Origin: Candidatus Jacksonbacteria bacterium RIFCSPLOWO2_02_FULL_44_20
GTDB taxonomy: Bacteria; Patescibacteriota; Patescibacteriia; UBA9629
Direction: 5' to 3'
DNA: 60,672 nt
NCBI GenBank assembly: GCA_001818155.1
Contig: MHJU01000023.1
Span: forward strand, 1 to 60,672
This document shows positions 7,522 to 16,110 of the stretch, one piece after another; positions within the stretch are counted from its first letter, which is position 1, and each line of letters begins with the position of its first letter. Position numbers and translations under genes: made by a program. The notes beneath the pieces are model-generated. The model did no database searches and was not told where the DNA came from. It worked only from the letters and a program-made list of their open reading frames with translations.

Positions 7522-8508
7522 ATGCTAACAAGCACTATAACGAATAAAATAATTTTTATAACCGGAGGAGCCGGTTTTATAGGAACGACGTTAAGCAAAA
7601 TACTTATTAATAACAATAAAATCGTTCTTTACGATAATTTATCAAGAAATGCTCTTAAAGACACCGAACTATCTAATCATCCAAACCTTAAATTTATACA
7701 GGGAGACATCCTTGATGAAGAAACTTTGAAAAATACACTCAAAAAATACAATCCTATGATTGTGCTTCACATGGCTGCAATTGCCGGCATTGATACCACA
7801 ATTTTAAGCCCCACGAAAACTATGATTATTAACATGATCGGAACGCATAACATTCTGCAAGCACTGTCTAAATTAAATATTATAAGTCAAATAGAACGCT
7901 TTATAAATTTTTCCACAAGCGAGATATTTGGTATAAAAGCATTTAAAGTAAGAGAAACGGAACCGAGCCAAATACAGCCAGTAGGGGAAGCGAGGTGGAC
8001 ATATTCGGTAAGCAAACTTGCAGGAGAACACCTAACCCACGCCTACCACAAGGAATATGGATTAAATTCCGTAATACTGCGTCCTTTTAACGTTTATGGA
8101 CCAGGACAGGTCGGCGAAGGTGCGTGTCATTGTTTTATCAAACGAGCTCTAAAAAATGAACCGCTGGAAATTCACGGCGATGGAACTCAAATTCGCGCGC
8201 TTTGTTATATAGACGACATGATTCAAGGAATAGTGCTGGCTCTTGAAAAAAAAGAAGCAATAGGAGAAACATTTAATATAGGAAATCAGGAAGGGGTAAT
8301 TACGATCCGAGATTTAGCCGAACGCATTGTGAGAATTATACAGTCCAAATCTCCTATTATTTATGCGCCCAAGCGCTTGGCTGATGTTGATCTTCGCATC
8401 CCAAACACTCAAAAGGCCGAGGAGATGCTAGGTTACCGCCCCTGTTTTGGCATTGACCAGGGATTGGGGAAAACAATTGAGTGGTATAAAAATAAGCCAA
8501 ATGATTAA
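7522..8508 (+). CDS. NAD-dependent epimerase/dehydratase (extended SDR)
   Basis: A 328-residue extended SDR with GGAGFIG at 15-21, STSEIFG at 131-137, catalytic Y161xxxK165 (YSVSK) and RPFNVYGPGQ. The STSEIFG motif resembles nucleotide-sugar 4,6-dehydratases and decarboxylase-like SDRs rather than classical GalE. It probably makes or epimerises a keto sugar nucleotide used by the next gene. It opens an AT-richer stretch: 21 of 60 bases are G or C in 7561-7620, against about half in the flanking locus. The 103 bases before it hold no promoter I can support. It overlaps the next aminotransferase by 8 bases. Confidence 0.82.
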   Translation: MLTSTITNKIIFITGGAGFIGTTLSKILINNNKIVLYDNLSRNALKDTELSNHPNLKFIQGDILDEETLKNTLKKYNPMIVLHMAAIAGIDTTILSPTKTMIINMIGTHNILQALSKLNIISQIERFINFSTSEIFGIKAFKVRETEPSQIQPVGEARWTYSVSKLAGEHLTHAYHKEYGLNSVILRPFNVYGPGQVGEGACHCFIKRALKNEPLEIHGDGTQIRALCYIDDMIQGIVLALEKKEAIGETFNIGNQEGVITIRDLAERIVRIIQSKSPIIYAPKRLADVDLRIPNTQKAEEMLGYRPCFGIDQGLGKTIEWYKNKPND

Positions 8509-9613
8509 ATTGACCGATCCTTGCATACCAAGCGAGGTTTACGAGGACATAAAAAAAATTCTGCAATCAGGATTGCTTGTGCATGGAAAGATGGTTGAGC
8601 TATTTGAAAAAAGCGTTGCGGCTTGCATAGGCGCACGGTGGGCAATCGCTGTGAATTCCGGAACTTCAGCACTGCACCTGTCTCTTCTTGCGCTTGGCGT
8701 ACAAAAAGGAGACGAGGTCATCACATCTGATTTTACTTTTCCCGCGACCGTTAATGTAATTGAGGCTGTCGGCGCAAAACCGGTTCTTATTGATATTAAT
8801 TTAGCCACCTTCAACCTCAATGTTGATCTCATAAAATCAAAAATTACAAAAAAGACAAAAGTGATTATACCTGTACATCTTTTTGGCCAGTCTGCAGATA
8901 TGGAGCCAATTCTTGAAATGGCAAAACAATTTAGGGTTGCTGTTGTGGAAGACGCCGCGTGCGCCTTTGGTGCTAAGTATAAAGGACGCACATGCGGGAC
9001 TTTTGGAGATTTGGGCTGTTTTAGTTTCCACCCTAAAAAAATAATCACAACAGGAGAAGGAGGTATTGTCTTAACTGACAATTTTTCACTCGCTCAAACC
9101 ATACGTTTATTAAGAAATCATGGCATGACTTATAAGAATGGAAGGGTCAAATTTATTCTTCCAGGCTTAAATAACCGCTTAAACGAAATCCAAGCCGCGC
9201 TTGGTATACGGCAAATGAAAAATCTTCAAAAAATAATAAAAAAAAGGCGACAAATCGCGAAGTGGTACGATGCATCTCTTGCTGAAAGTCCGCTCGTGCG
9301 GATTCCAAGCTCTCCTAAATACGCAACTCATATTTATCAGGCATATGTGGTTCTTTTAAACAAAAAAATAAAACGCGATAGCGTACTTAAAGCGTTAAAA
9401 CTTAAGGGTATTGAAGCAGGAATTGGAACATATTCTGTACATCAAATTGAATACTACAAAAAGAAGTACCGCCTCGTGGCTGATTTGTTCAAACAATCGC
9501 GGGAAGCGTTAACACAATCTGTATCTTTGCCAATCCATCCGAATTTAACAAAAGCGGAGGTGAGTTTTGTAGCAAAATCCCTTTTAAGCGTACTTAAAAA
9601 AACTCATTTATAA
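8501..9613 (+). CDS. DegT/DnrJ/EryC1 sugar aminotransferase
   Basis: A 370-residue PLP aminotransferase beginning at the ATG at 8501, which overlaps the epimerase stop by 8 bases. A further-upstream TTG start would add 18 residues that do not belong to the family. SGTS (53-56), D151 in VVEDAACAFG and K180 in SFHPKKIITTGEGG are the cofactor residues. The TTGEGG loop after the lysine is common in 4-aminotransferases of the PseC/ArnB kind, which act on UDP- or dTDP-4-keto sugars. It sits between a sugar dehydratase/epimerase and a formyltransferase, so I infer that it makes the 4-amino sugar that is then N-formylated. Confidence 0.88.
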   Translation: MIKLTDPCIPSEVYEDIKKILQSGLLVHGKMVELFEKSVAACIGARWAIAVNSGTSALHLSLLALGVQKGDEVITSDFTFPATVNVIEAVGAKPVLIDINLATFNLNVDLIKSKITKKTKVIIPVHLFGQSADMEPILEMAKQFRVAVVEDAACAFGAKYKGRTCGTFGDLGCFSFHPKKIITTGEGGIVLTDNFSLAQTIRLLRNHGMTYKNGRVKFILPGLNNRLNEIQAALGIRQMKNLQKIIKKRRQIAKWYDASLAESPLVRIPSSPKYATHIYQAYVVLLNKKIKRDSVLKALKLKGIEAGIGTYSVHQIEYYKKKYRLVADLFKQSREALTQSVSLPIHPNLTKAEVSFVAKSLLSVLKKTHL

Positions 9614-9615
9614 TT

Positions 9616-10500
9616 ATGAAAATCGTTTTTATGGGCACGAGTTCTTTTGGTTTAGAATGCCTGCAAAAATTAATAGCAATGAAACAGGATATATCCGCAA
9701 TTTACACCCTGCCAAGCGTAATTAATATCTCTTGGTCAAAAAATCCAATACATCTTGCTACGCATAAAAATTTTACTCGCATCGCTCACACCAACAGTAT
9801 TCCTATTATAGAGGTAAAAGAAAAAATAAAATACTACGCTCAATCCATAAAATCTTTCAGCCCGAATTTTATTTTAGCGGCAGGGTGGTATTACATAATA
9901 CCAAAAGACATTTTACGTATTCCCGATCTTGGATGCGGGGGGATACATGCTTCGCTCCTTCCACGCTATAGGGGAGGAGCGCCTCTTTCGTGGGCAATTA
10001 TAAATGGAGAAAGACAAACGGGTGTTAGTTTATTTTACTTTGCTGGTGGAGTTGACACGGGCGATATTATAGGGCAAAAAAAAATAAGCATAACTGAGCG
10101 AGACACTATACAAACTGTATATAAAAAAGCCGCAAAAACCGCGCTTCGCTTGATAGAAAAATATATTCCTTTAATTGAACAAAAAAAGGCGCCTAGAATA
10201 AAACAAAATGATAAACTCGCGACCTTCTTCCCGTCACGGATTCCGGAAGATGGAATTATTAACTGGAATAAAACCTCAGTAGAAATATACAACTGGATCA
10301 GGGCGCAGACCAAACCATACCCGGGCGCATTTTTCTATACACCAGAAAAGAAAAAAATTATTGTGTGGGCTTCTAAAGTGCCGGTCAAAAAAAAAATTAG
10401 GTCCGCTCCTCCAGGCGCTATAATCTATAAGGATAGTAAAAGAATTGATGTAGCCACGAGCGATTATTATATCTCAATCACCCATTACGATACTATATGA
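9616..10500 (+). CDS. Sugar N-formyltransferase-like protein (Fmt/ArnA family), catalytic Asn replaced
   Basis: A 294-residue formyltransferase-family protein: N-terminal hydrolase-like domain with IHASLLPRYRGGAP (110-123) and GVDTGDI (145-151), then a C-terminal OB-like part. The family moves the formyl group of 10-formyl-tetrahydrofolate to an amine. H111 and D147 of the catalytic Asn-His-Asp set are present, but the Asn position (two before His) is Gly109. The downstream neighbour is a glycosyltransferase and the upstream one a sugar aminotransferase, so an amino-sugar substrate is likelier than methionyl-tRNA. AT-rich composition (18/60 G+C in 9721-9780) suggests transfer together with the two preceding genes. 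It overlaps the next gene by ATGA. Confidence 0.8.
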   Translation: MKIVFMGTSSFGLECLQKLIAMKQDISAIYTLPSVINISWSKNPIHLATHKNFTRIAHTNSIPIIEVKEKIKYYAQSIKSFSPNFILAAGWYYIIPKDILRIPDLGCGGIHASLLPRYRGGAPLSWAIINGERQTGVSLFYFAGGVDTGDIIGQKKISITERDTIQTVYKKAAKTALRLIEKYIPLIEQKKAPRIKQNDKLATFFPSRIPEDGIINWNKTSVEIYNWIRAQTKPYPGAFFYTPEKKKIIVWASKVPVKKKIRSAPPGAIIYKDSKRIDVATSDYYISITHYDTI

Positions 10501-11618
10501 GATTATGCCTGATCGGTCCTGCAAACTCAACTCATATCACACGATGGATGGAATACTTTTTGGCGCACGGCAACGAAACACACATCATCTCCTATGAAAA
10601 TTTTTGCGACAAACCCCCGGACGGCGCGGTTATGCACCGAGTTAAAAAATTAAAATCTTTTCCTATTCTTAATTTAATTATAAACGGGTTTCGCATTAAA
10701 AAAATAATTGAAAGCATAAAGCCGGACATCGTTCATGTTCACTGCATTGGAGCGATCACAGCGGCGTTTGCGTGGTTCACTGATTTTCAGCCCATTATAC
10801 TTACGCCTTGGGGGGACGATATTCTCCTGCGCCAAAACAGAATTATATTGCGGCAATTTCTGCGTTATGCTCTCAATCAAGCGGCACTGATCACATACGG
10901 AGGAGAGCCGATGAAGAGAGAAATAAAAAAATTCGGCATCAGCGCGCAAAAACTATTTCCGTTTTACTGGGGTATTGAAACCGAACGATTCCAGCCGCTC
11001 TCTCCAGACATGGCGCTAAAAGCGCGGCTAAATCTTCCGTCCGATTCTCGTGTGATTATCAGCACACGTTCTCTTGAACTGGTATACGACGTAGAGACGC
11101 TTATAAGAGCGGCGTTGGAGATTACGCGAGCTGTTCCAAATACTTACTGCATAATTGGCGGCACCGGTTCGGAAAAAAAACGATTGCAAAAATTGTCCCG
11201 CGAACTGGGAATCGAAAATCGCATCATGTTTATTGATTGGATCCCATACGAAAACCTGCCGTCTTATTTGTCCATAAGCGATATTTTTTTATCCACATCT
11301 CTTTCAGACGGCGGGCTTTCGCAAAGCACAGGGCAAGCGCTCGCCTCTGGCGTTCCGGTAATTGTTACGGATTTGGAGGTGAACCGTGAATGGATTCAAA
11401 ACGGAAAAAACGGCGTGCTTGTTCCAGTTAAAAATCCTGAAGCCCTTGCAAAAAGTGTCGTCCGTCTTTTACAAGACGAGAAACTCTGTAAGACGCTTGC
11501 TGGACAAGGACGAACCCCAATAGTTGAGAAACTTGATTACCAAAAACAGATGCGCTCTATAAATGAACTGTACAGACAGTTAATAACCCTCTATTCTCAT
11601 GACGAAAAAAAACTCTGA
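10497..11618 (+). CDS. Glycosyltransferase, GT4 family (GT-B fold)
   Basis: A 373-residue GT-B glycosyltransferase. The N-terminal acceptor domain starts MRLCLIGPANSTHITRW and contains DIVHVHCIG. The C-terminal donor domain contains the phosphate-binding CIIGGTGSEKKRL, the LGIENRIMFIDWI strand and the nucleotide-sugar EX7E-type region near SQSTGQALASGVPVIV. It should add one sugar to the lipid-linked repeat unit on the inner face of the membrane. Donor and acceptor are not predictable. It overlaps the formyltransferase by ATGA and the next epimerase by 20 bases. Confidence 0.88.
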   Translation: MRLCLIGPANSTHITRWMEYFLAHGNETHIISYENFCDKPPDGAVMHRVKKLKSFPILNLIINGFRIKKIIESIKPDIVHVHCIGAITAAFAWFTDFQPIILTPWGDDILLRQNRIILRQFLRYALNQAALITYGGEPMKREIKKFGISAQKLFPFYWGIETERFQPLSPDMALKARLNLPSDSRVIISTRSLELVYDVETLIRAALEITRAVPNTYCIIGGTGSEKKRLQKLSRELGIENRIMFIDWIPYENLPSYLSISDIFLSTSLSDGGLSQSTGQALASGVPVIVTDLEVNREWIQNGKNGVLVPVKNPEALAKSVVRLLQDEKLCKTLAGQGRTPIVEKLDYQKQMRSINELYRQLITLYSHDEKKL

Positions 11619-12516
11619 AATCAAAATTCTGGTTACCGGAGCGGCTGGTTTTATAGGATCGCATGTCGCAAAAGCCCTTGCAAACAAGGATTACACTGTT
11701 TACGGACTAACTCTTTCACGAGCTAAGTGCGGTAGCCGAGTTCATTGTATCTCGGGAGATATTCAGAAAATTGAAACGCTGTCTCGCATCATGAAACGAT
11801 ATCGCATCAATACCGTCTTTCATTTCGCCGCACTCCTTCCCCATTACGACAACCCTTTGAATGACCCATTCCATGTCTTCAGTGTAAATTCGCTTGGGAC
11901 GCTGAACATTTTGAACGCCGCGTACCGACACGATGTCAAACAATTTATCTACGCTTCAACAATGAGCGTATATGAAATTCCTCCCAGTTCCATTCCGGTT
12001 GACGAAGAACATACGATAAAACCCGCGACCATGTACGGAGCGAGCAAGCTCTCGGGAGAACTCTACTGCCACGCGTATGGTTCCGCAATGGATATTACCG
12101 TCCTTAGATACGGCGGCGTCTACGGCATGGGACAGCACGAGCATAACGCGGTTCTACGATTTATAAAACAAGCGAAGCAAAACGAACCGATCACTATATA
12201 CGGGTCAGGGAAGCAGTCAAGCGATTTTACCTTTATTGATGATATCGTTGACGGCACTCTTCTTGCCTTTCGCAAAAACAAACCGGGAATTTACAATCTC
12301 GGATCAGGCGAGGAAACCAGCATAAAGAAACTCGCAGAAAAAATCATCGCGGCCACAAAGTCAAAATCAAAAATTATTTTTACCGGAAAAGACACCGACC
12401 GTCCGTTTCGATTTTTTCTTAACAGCGATAAAGCGCGGCGCGACTTCGGTTACCGTCCACGATCGCTGGAGGAGGGAATAGCCGAATATAACACGAGCTT
12501 TTTTACAACGCCATGA
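11599..12516 (+). CDS. NAD-dependent epimerase/dehydratase (extended SDR)
   Basis: A 305-residue extended SDR with GAAGFIG at 14-20, STMSVY near 120-125, catalytic Y146xxxK150 (YGASK) and RYGGVYGMGQ. It is short for a 4,6-dehydratase and resembles the general WcaG/GalE-like group that includes 4-epimerases and 4-reductases. Its product should feed the glycosyltransferases that flank it. Starts and stops overlap on both sides (20 bases upstream, ATGA downstream), so it is part of a single translationally coupled run. Exact substrate is unknown. Confidence 0.83.
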   Translation: MTKKNSEIKILVTGAAGFIGSHVAKALANKDYTVYGLTLSRAKCGSRVHCISGDIQKIETLSRIMKRYRINTVFHFAALLPHYDNPLNDPFHVFSVNSLGTLNILNAAYRHDVKQFIYASTMSVYEIPPSSIPVDEEHTIKPATMYGASKLSGELYCHAYGSAMDITVLRYGGVYGMGQHEHNAVLRFIKQAKQNEPITIYGSGKQSSDFTFIDDIVDGTLLAFRKNKPGIYNLGSGEETSIKKLAEKIIAATKSKSKIIFTGKDTDRPFRFFLNSDKARRDFGYRPRSLEEGIAEYNTSFFTTP

Positions 12517-13343
12517 ATTATTTATCATCAGGAAAATCATTAATAAAAAAATTGCTTCCAAAAAAATGGGTAAGCGCATGCGGAGAATTTCTCTACAGAC
12601 AATTGCCAAAAAAACAGGACTCGCTGTTTTTTTTATTGGCTCGCGTCTGGTATACGATACTGGGTGATAAATTAAACGCGCGGAAAATGCGCATTTTAGG
12701 CATAGCGCGCCCATATTCAATGGTCGGAAGAAATGGACTTGTTGTTACTTACGATCTTGCGGAATCGTTGGAACAAAAACAAATCCAAGGAGCTTTTGTA
12801 GAATGTGGAGTCGCCCGCGGCGGATGTTCAGCTATTATGGCTCTCATAAACGCGCATCATAAAAGCGATAGAATCACTTGGCTCTTTGATTCTTTTGAAG
12901 GACTACCGAAACCAACGGCGGAAGACGAGTTCAATCCGGCCGAGTTTACACCCCCCGGCGACAGGCACTCAAGCGACGTGCAGGAAGGATGCTGTCTTGG
13001 AACCTACGAAGAAGTGAGCGCCCTTATGTTTTCCAAGTTAAAATTTGCTACGGATCGCGTGCGTCTGGTACGCGGCTGGTTCCAATCCACTCTGCACCGA
13101 GAAAAAAACAATATCGGCAAAATCGCATTTTTGAGAATTGACGGAGATTGGTACGAATCCACAAAATGCTGTCTTGAAAATTTATATGACGCTTTAGCGC
13201 CAGACGGGTATGTGTATATTGACGACTATAACAGTTGTATCGGATGCAAAAAAGCCGCAGACGAGTTTATGCAAAAAAGAGGCATACAAGCAAAACTAAT
13301 AAGCGACCGCCGCGGCGGGGCGTATTTCCTGAAATCATCATAA
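12513..13343 (+). CDS. TylF/MycF-type macrocin O-methyltransferase family protein
   Basis: A 276-residue SAM-dependent methyltransferase of the TylF family. FVECGVARGG at 95-104 is the SAM loop, DSFEGLP at 126-132 is a family signature, and IDGDWYES (209-216) with IDDY (236-239) supplies the metal-binding acidic residues used by TylF and MycF to methylate sugar hydroxyls. In this context it most likely O-methylates a sugar of the glycan, which in some bacteria caps chains or decorates the repeat unit. The start overlaps the previous stop by ATGA. Confidence 0.88.
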   Translation: MNYLSSGKSLIKKLLPKKWVSACGEFLYRQLPKKQDSLFFLLARVWYTILGDKLNARKMRILGIARPYSMVGRNGLVVTYDLAESLEQKQIQGAFVECGVARGGCSAIMALINAHHKSDRITWLFDSFEGLPKPTAEDEFNPAEFTPPGDRHSSDVQEGCCLGTYEEVSALMFSKLKFATDRVRLVRGWFQSTLHREKNNIGKIAFLRIDGDWYESTKCCLENLYDALAPDGYVYIDDYNSCIGCKKAADEFMQKRGIQAKLISDRRGGAYFLKSS

Positions 13344-13359
13344 CTTCACGTACCAGCAC

Positions 13360-14805
13360 ATGCGTATTGCCTCGTTTCTTTTCAATAATCGCACCGTCAA
13401 ACAAACGCTCTTGAAAAATAGTGTTTGGCTTGGATTTGTTAAAGTGGCAAATCTTCTCACTATGCTCCTTTCAGTGATTGCGGCTAGAAAGTTTGGAGCA
13501 GATGAATTCGGAAAATTCAGTTTCGCGATGGCATTTGTTTCACTCTTTTCTGTTGTTGTAACGGCTGGAATTCCGACAATCATTATCCGAGAATTTGCGC
13601 GCGAGGAAAAGAGAAAAAATTTGTTTGCGCCTTTGATACTTCTAGGGGTGTTCCTCGGTGTGCTTGCCTTTTTCTTGATTCTCCTCTTTTCCATATTCAT
13701 AACAGACGATGTACGGACGAAGAGCATCATCATACCTCTTGGCATATATATTATTATCCAAGGATTTACCGGAATTTTTTTTGCGTTCTTTCGAGCCTAT
13801 CAAAAAATGGAGTATGAAGCGTGGATTAAGATTCCTTTTCTTCTTGTACTATTTTTTGTCGGTATGATCGCACTTTTTTATTTTCCGTCCATTGAATCTT
13901 TAAGTGTCAGTTATCTCATAGCAAGCGTCGTCATTCTGGCGTTGACGGTTATTTTTTTCTCCCGCCGCCTGCACCCTATTTCACTACGCTTTGATATGGG
14001 CGTGATGAAACATTTTCTTCTACTCTCATGGCCGCTCGCGTTTGCCTCCGTTTTCAACATGATTTACATATACATCGACTCTGTATTCATGGGTTATTGG
14101 GGAATGACGCAAGAAATCGGCTGGTATAACGCAGCGTATAAAATCGTGAATTTCACTACAATCCCAATGTTTTTAGTGACCGATGCTTTCTATCCGGCTC
14201 TAAGCAGTCTCAAGGAAACAGCAAAAAAAACTCAAAAAATTTGGGATCAATTTACCGGATTCATGATTATTGCCGCTGTCCCTCTTATCGTCGGAGGAAT
14301 CGCGATCGCTCCAAAAATTATCCGTTTTTTTTACGGATCTTCATACGATCCATCTATTCTGGCCTTTCAAATTCTCATCTGTGTTGGAGGAATTATGTAC
14401 CTTACCGCTTCCTATAATACCGTGCTTCTTGTGGCCAATAGGCAAAAAATTCTCTTCTTAATAACCGCTATCGGCGGCATCATGAACATCGTGCTCAATT
14501 TCATACTTATCCCCCGCTTCAGTTTGTACGGCGCCGCTTGGGCTACACTCATCACATACTTCTCCATGCTTGCTCTTTTTGTGCTGTATGTCCGTCTTAA
14601 AACCGAGGTAAAGCCAATAACGCGAAGAGTGTTCTCAATCCTTATTATGAGTATTCTAGCAACCGCTCTCATGTACGGCATAATTACACACTCTATAATC
14701 GCCAAACTTCCGATGCTTCTTCTTGCGCTCATAGGCTTTCTCTCGTACTCTCTGTCATTTCTCGTTTTCTTCAAAATACATCGTCGCATTTTCCATACTA
14801 TATGA
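13360..14805 (+). CDS. wzx: Wzx-type polysaccharide flippase
   Basis: A 481-residue polytopic membrane protein of the MOP/polysaccharide transporter superfamily, with about 12-14 hydrophobic helices along its length. The opening NSVWLGFVKVANLLTMLLSVIAARKFG (residues 20-46, shortened here) and the following LG.. and REFAREE loop are typical of Wzx and RfbX proteins. It should flip the undecaprenyl-linked repeat unit across the membrane for polymerisation by the Wzy-like protein at 19306. It overlaps the next glycosyltransferase by ATGA. The start at 13360 is the first ATG after the methyltransferase stop, and no Shine-Dalgarno sequence is present. Confidence 0.9.
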   Translation: MRIASFLFNNRTVKQTLLKNSVWLGFVKVANLLTMLLSVIAARKFGADEFGKFSFAMAFVSLFSVVVTAGIPTIIIREFAREEKRKNLFAPLILLGVFLGVLAFFLILLFSIFITDDVRTKSIIIPLGIYIIIQGFTGIFFAFFRAYQKMEYEAWIKIPFLLVLFFVGMIALFYFPSIESLSVSYLIASVVILALTVIFFSRRLHPISLRFDMGVMKHFLLLSWPLAFASVFNMIYIYIDSVFMGYWGMTQEIGWYNAAYKIVNFTTIPMFLVTDAFYPALSSLKETAKKTQKIWDQFTGFMIIAAVPLIVGGIAIAPKIIRFFYGSSYDPSILAFQILICVGGIMYLTASYNTVLLVANRQKILFLITAIGGIMNIVLNFILIPRFSLYGAAWATLITYFSMLALFVLYVRLKTEVKPITRRVFSILIMSILATALMYGIITHSIIAKLPMLLLALIGFLSYSLSFLVFFKIHRRIFHTI

Positions 14806-16094
14806 CCAACCGTTCAAAAAACACCAAAACTGTTCTTATTATAGCGAATCTTCTACAAACGTCTCCACTCATCCCTGGTCTTGCTCGGAATCTTCCGGAA
14901 TTTGGATGGAAAACGGTTATCATCACCGGCACGCCTTTGCAATCAGCTGATGAGAGATTTTCAGTCATACAAACTCCATATACAGACATGACCGCGTATC
15001 TGAAAAAATTATTAGGACTGAAGAGTGAACAAGGATTTCAAGAACAGATCGGAATTCCACTCTCTATGCGCGAAGGGAAAAAATCACTGCCGGGATTGAT
15101 CATTCGCACTTTACGAGAATTGCTTGCCTACCCGGACGAACAAAAATTCTGGAAACCACATGCCTTGAAAGCAGCCAGCACGTTTCTCAAAAACCACGAC
15201 ACCGCGGCGATTTTCAGTTGTTCACAGCCCCCTACAAGCCACATCATCGCAAAAACCCTCAAAAACCGCTCTCACCTGCCATGGATCGCATATTTCTATG
15301 ATCTGTGGTCGGAAAATCATAATTATCCATATCATGCCCTGCGGAAAAAACTGGATCAAAAATTGGAACGGAAAACTTTGAAAACAGCCAACGTCCTAAT
15401 TGTTTTCAGCGCATTTGATCAAAAAAAATTGCGCGCCGTAAATCCAAAATCTAATATTGAAATTATAAGCGGTGGGTTTGAGCCGGAAGAAATCAATGAT
15501 CAGCCAACGCCGCTTGAGGAACATTTCACGATTACATACACCGGCACCATATACAAAGAACAACAGGATCCGTCAAAATTATTTCTTGCGCTTTCTAATC
15601 TCATAAAAAAATGGCGAATCAATCCTAATGATCTGCAAGTAAATTTTTACGGACACAAAACAGAATGGCTGGAACAAAAAATCAACTCATACGCTCTATC
15701 GCGCTATGTAAAGCAATGCGGTTTTGTGCCGCGTGAACACGCGCTTCAAAAACAGCGATCCTCGCATATTCTGCTTGTATTTAAGTGGGAAAATAAAAAA
15801 GAAAAAGGCGTTTACTGTTTGAAAACATTTGAATATCTGTCGGCGCGGCGCCCAATTCTTGCAATAGGAGGATCAAAAGACGATGTAGTGTGCAAACTTC
15901 TTTCCGAGACAGGTTCGGGAGTAGTCGGGCTTGATGTTCCGAGTATAGAAAAAAAACTTGAAGATTTTTATCAAGAATATAAGCAGACGAAAAATATTGT
16001 ATTTCATGGAAAGCTCGAAAAGATCAATCAGTATAGTTTTCGTGAAATGGCGCGGAAGGTCGCGATTATCTTAAACAAAGCAACAGAAACTTAG
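14802..16094 (+). CDS. Glycosyltransferase (GT4-like, GT-B fold)
   Basis: A 430-residue GT-B protein. The N-terminal domain begins with KTVLIIANLL and LIPGLARNLPEFGW, as in proteins that scan a sugar-acceptor groove, and contains WIAYFYDLWSEN. The C-terminal half has FTITYTGTIYKEQQDP and the FEYLSARRPILAIGG donor-binding segment near residues 340-355. It resembles WbnK/WcaI-type and glycosyl_trans_4_4 proteins. Role inferred: addition of one residue to the lipid-linked repeat. It overlaps the flippase by ATGA. Confidence 0.82.
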   Translation: MTNRSKNTKTVLIIANLLQTSPLIPGLARNLPEFGWKTVIITGTPLQSADERFSVIQTPYTDMTAYLKKLLGLKSEQGFQEQIGIPLSMREGKKSLPGLIIRTLRELLAYPDEQKFWKPHALKAASTFLKNHDTAAIFSCSQPPTSHIIAKTLKNRSHLPWIAYFYDLWSENHNYPYHALRKKLDQKLERKTLKTANVLIVFSAFDQKKLRAVNPKSNIEIISGGFEPEEINDQPTPLEEHFTITYTGTIYKEQQDPSKLFLALSNLIKKWRINPNDLQVNFYGHKTEWLEQKINSYALSRYVKQCGFVPREHALQKQRSSHILLVFKWENKKEKGVYCLKTFEYLSARRPILAIGGSKDDVVCKLLSETGSGVVGLDVPSIEKKLEDFYQEYKQTKNIVFHGKLEKINQYSFREMARKVAIILNKATET

Positions 16095-16110
16095 TAAAAA
16101 CTATCTTATT

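Noticed and set aside
8447-8500. TTG start 18 codons before the DegT gene at 8501
   Set aside because: It gives 18 residues without similarity to the family, while the ATG at 8501 fits the DegT N-terminus and couples to the previous stop.
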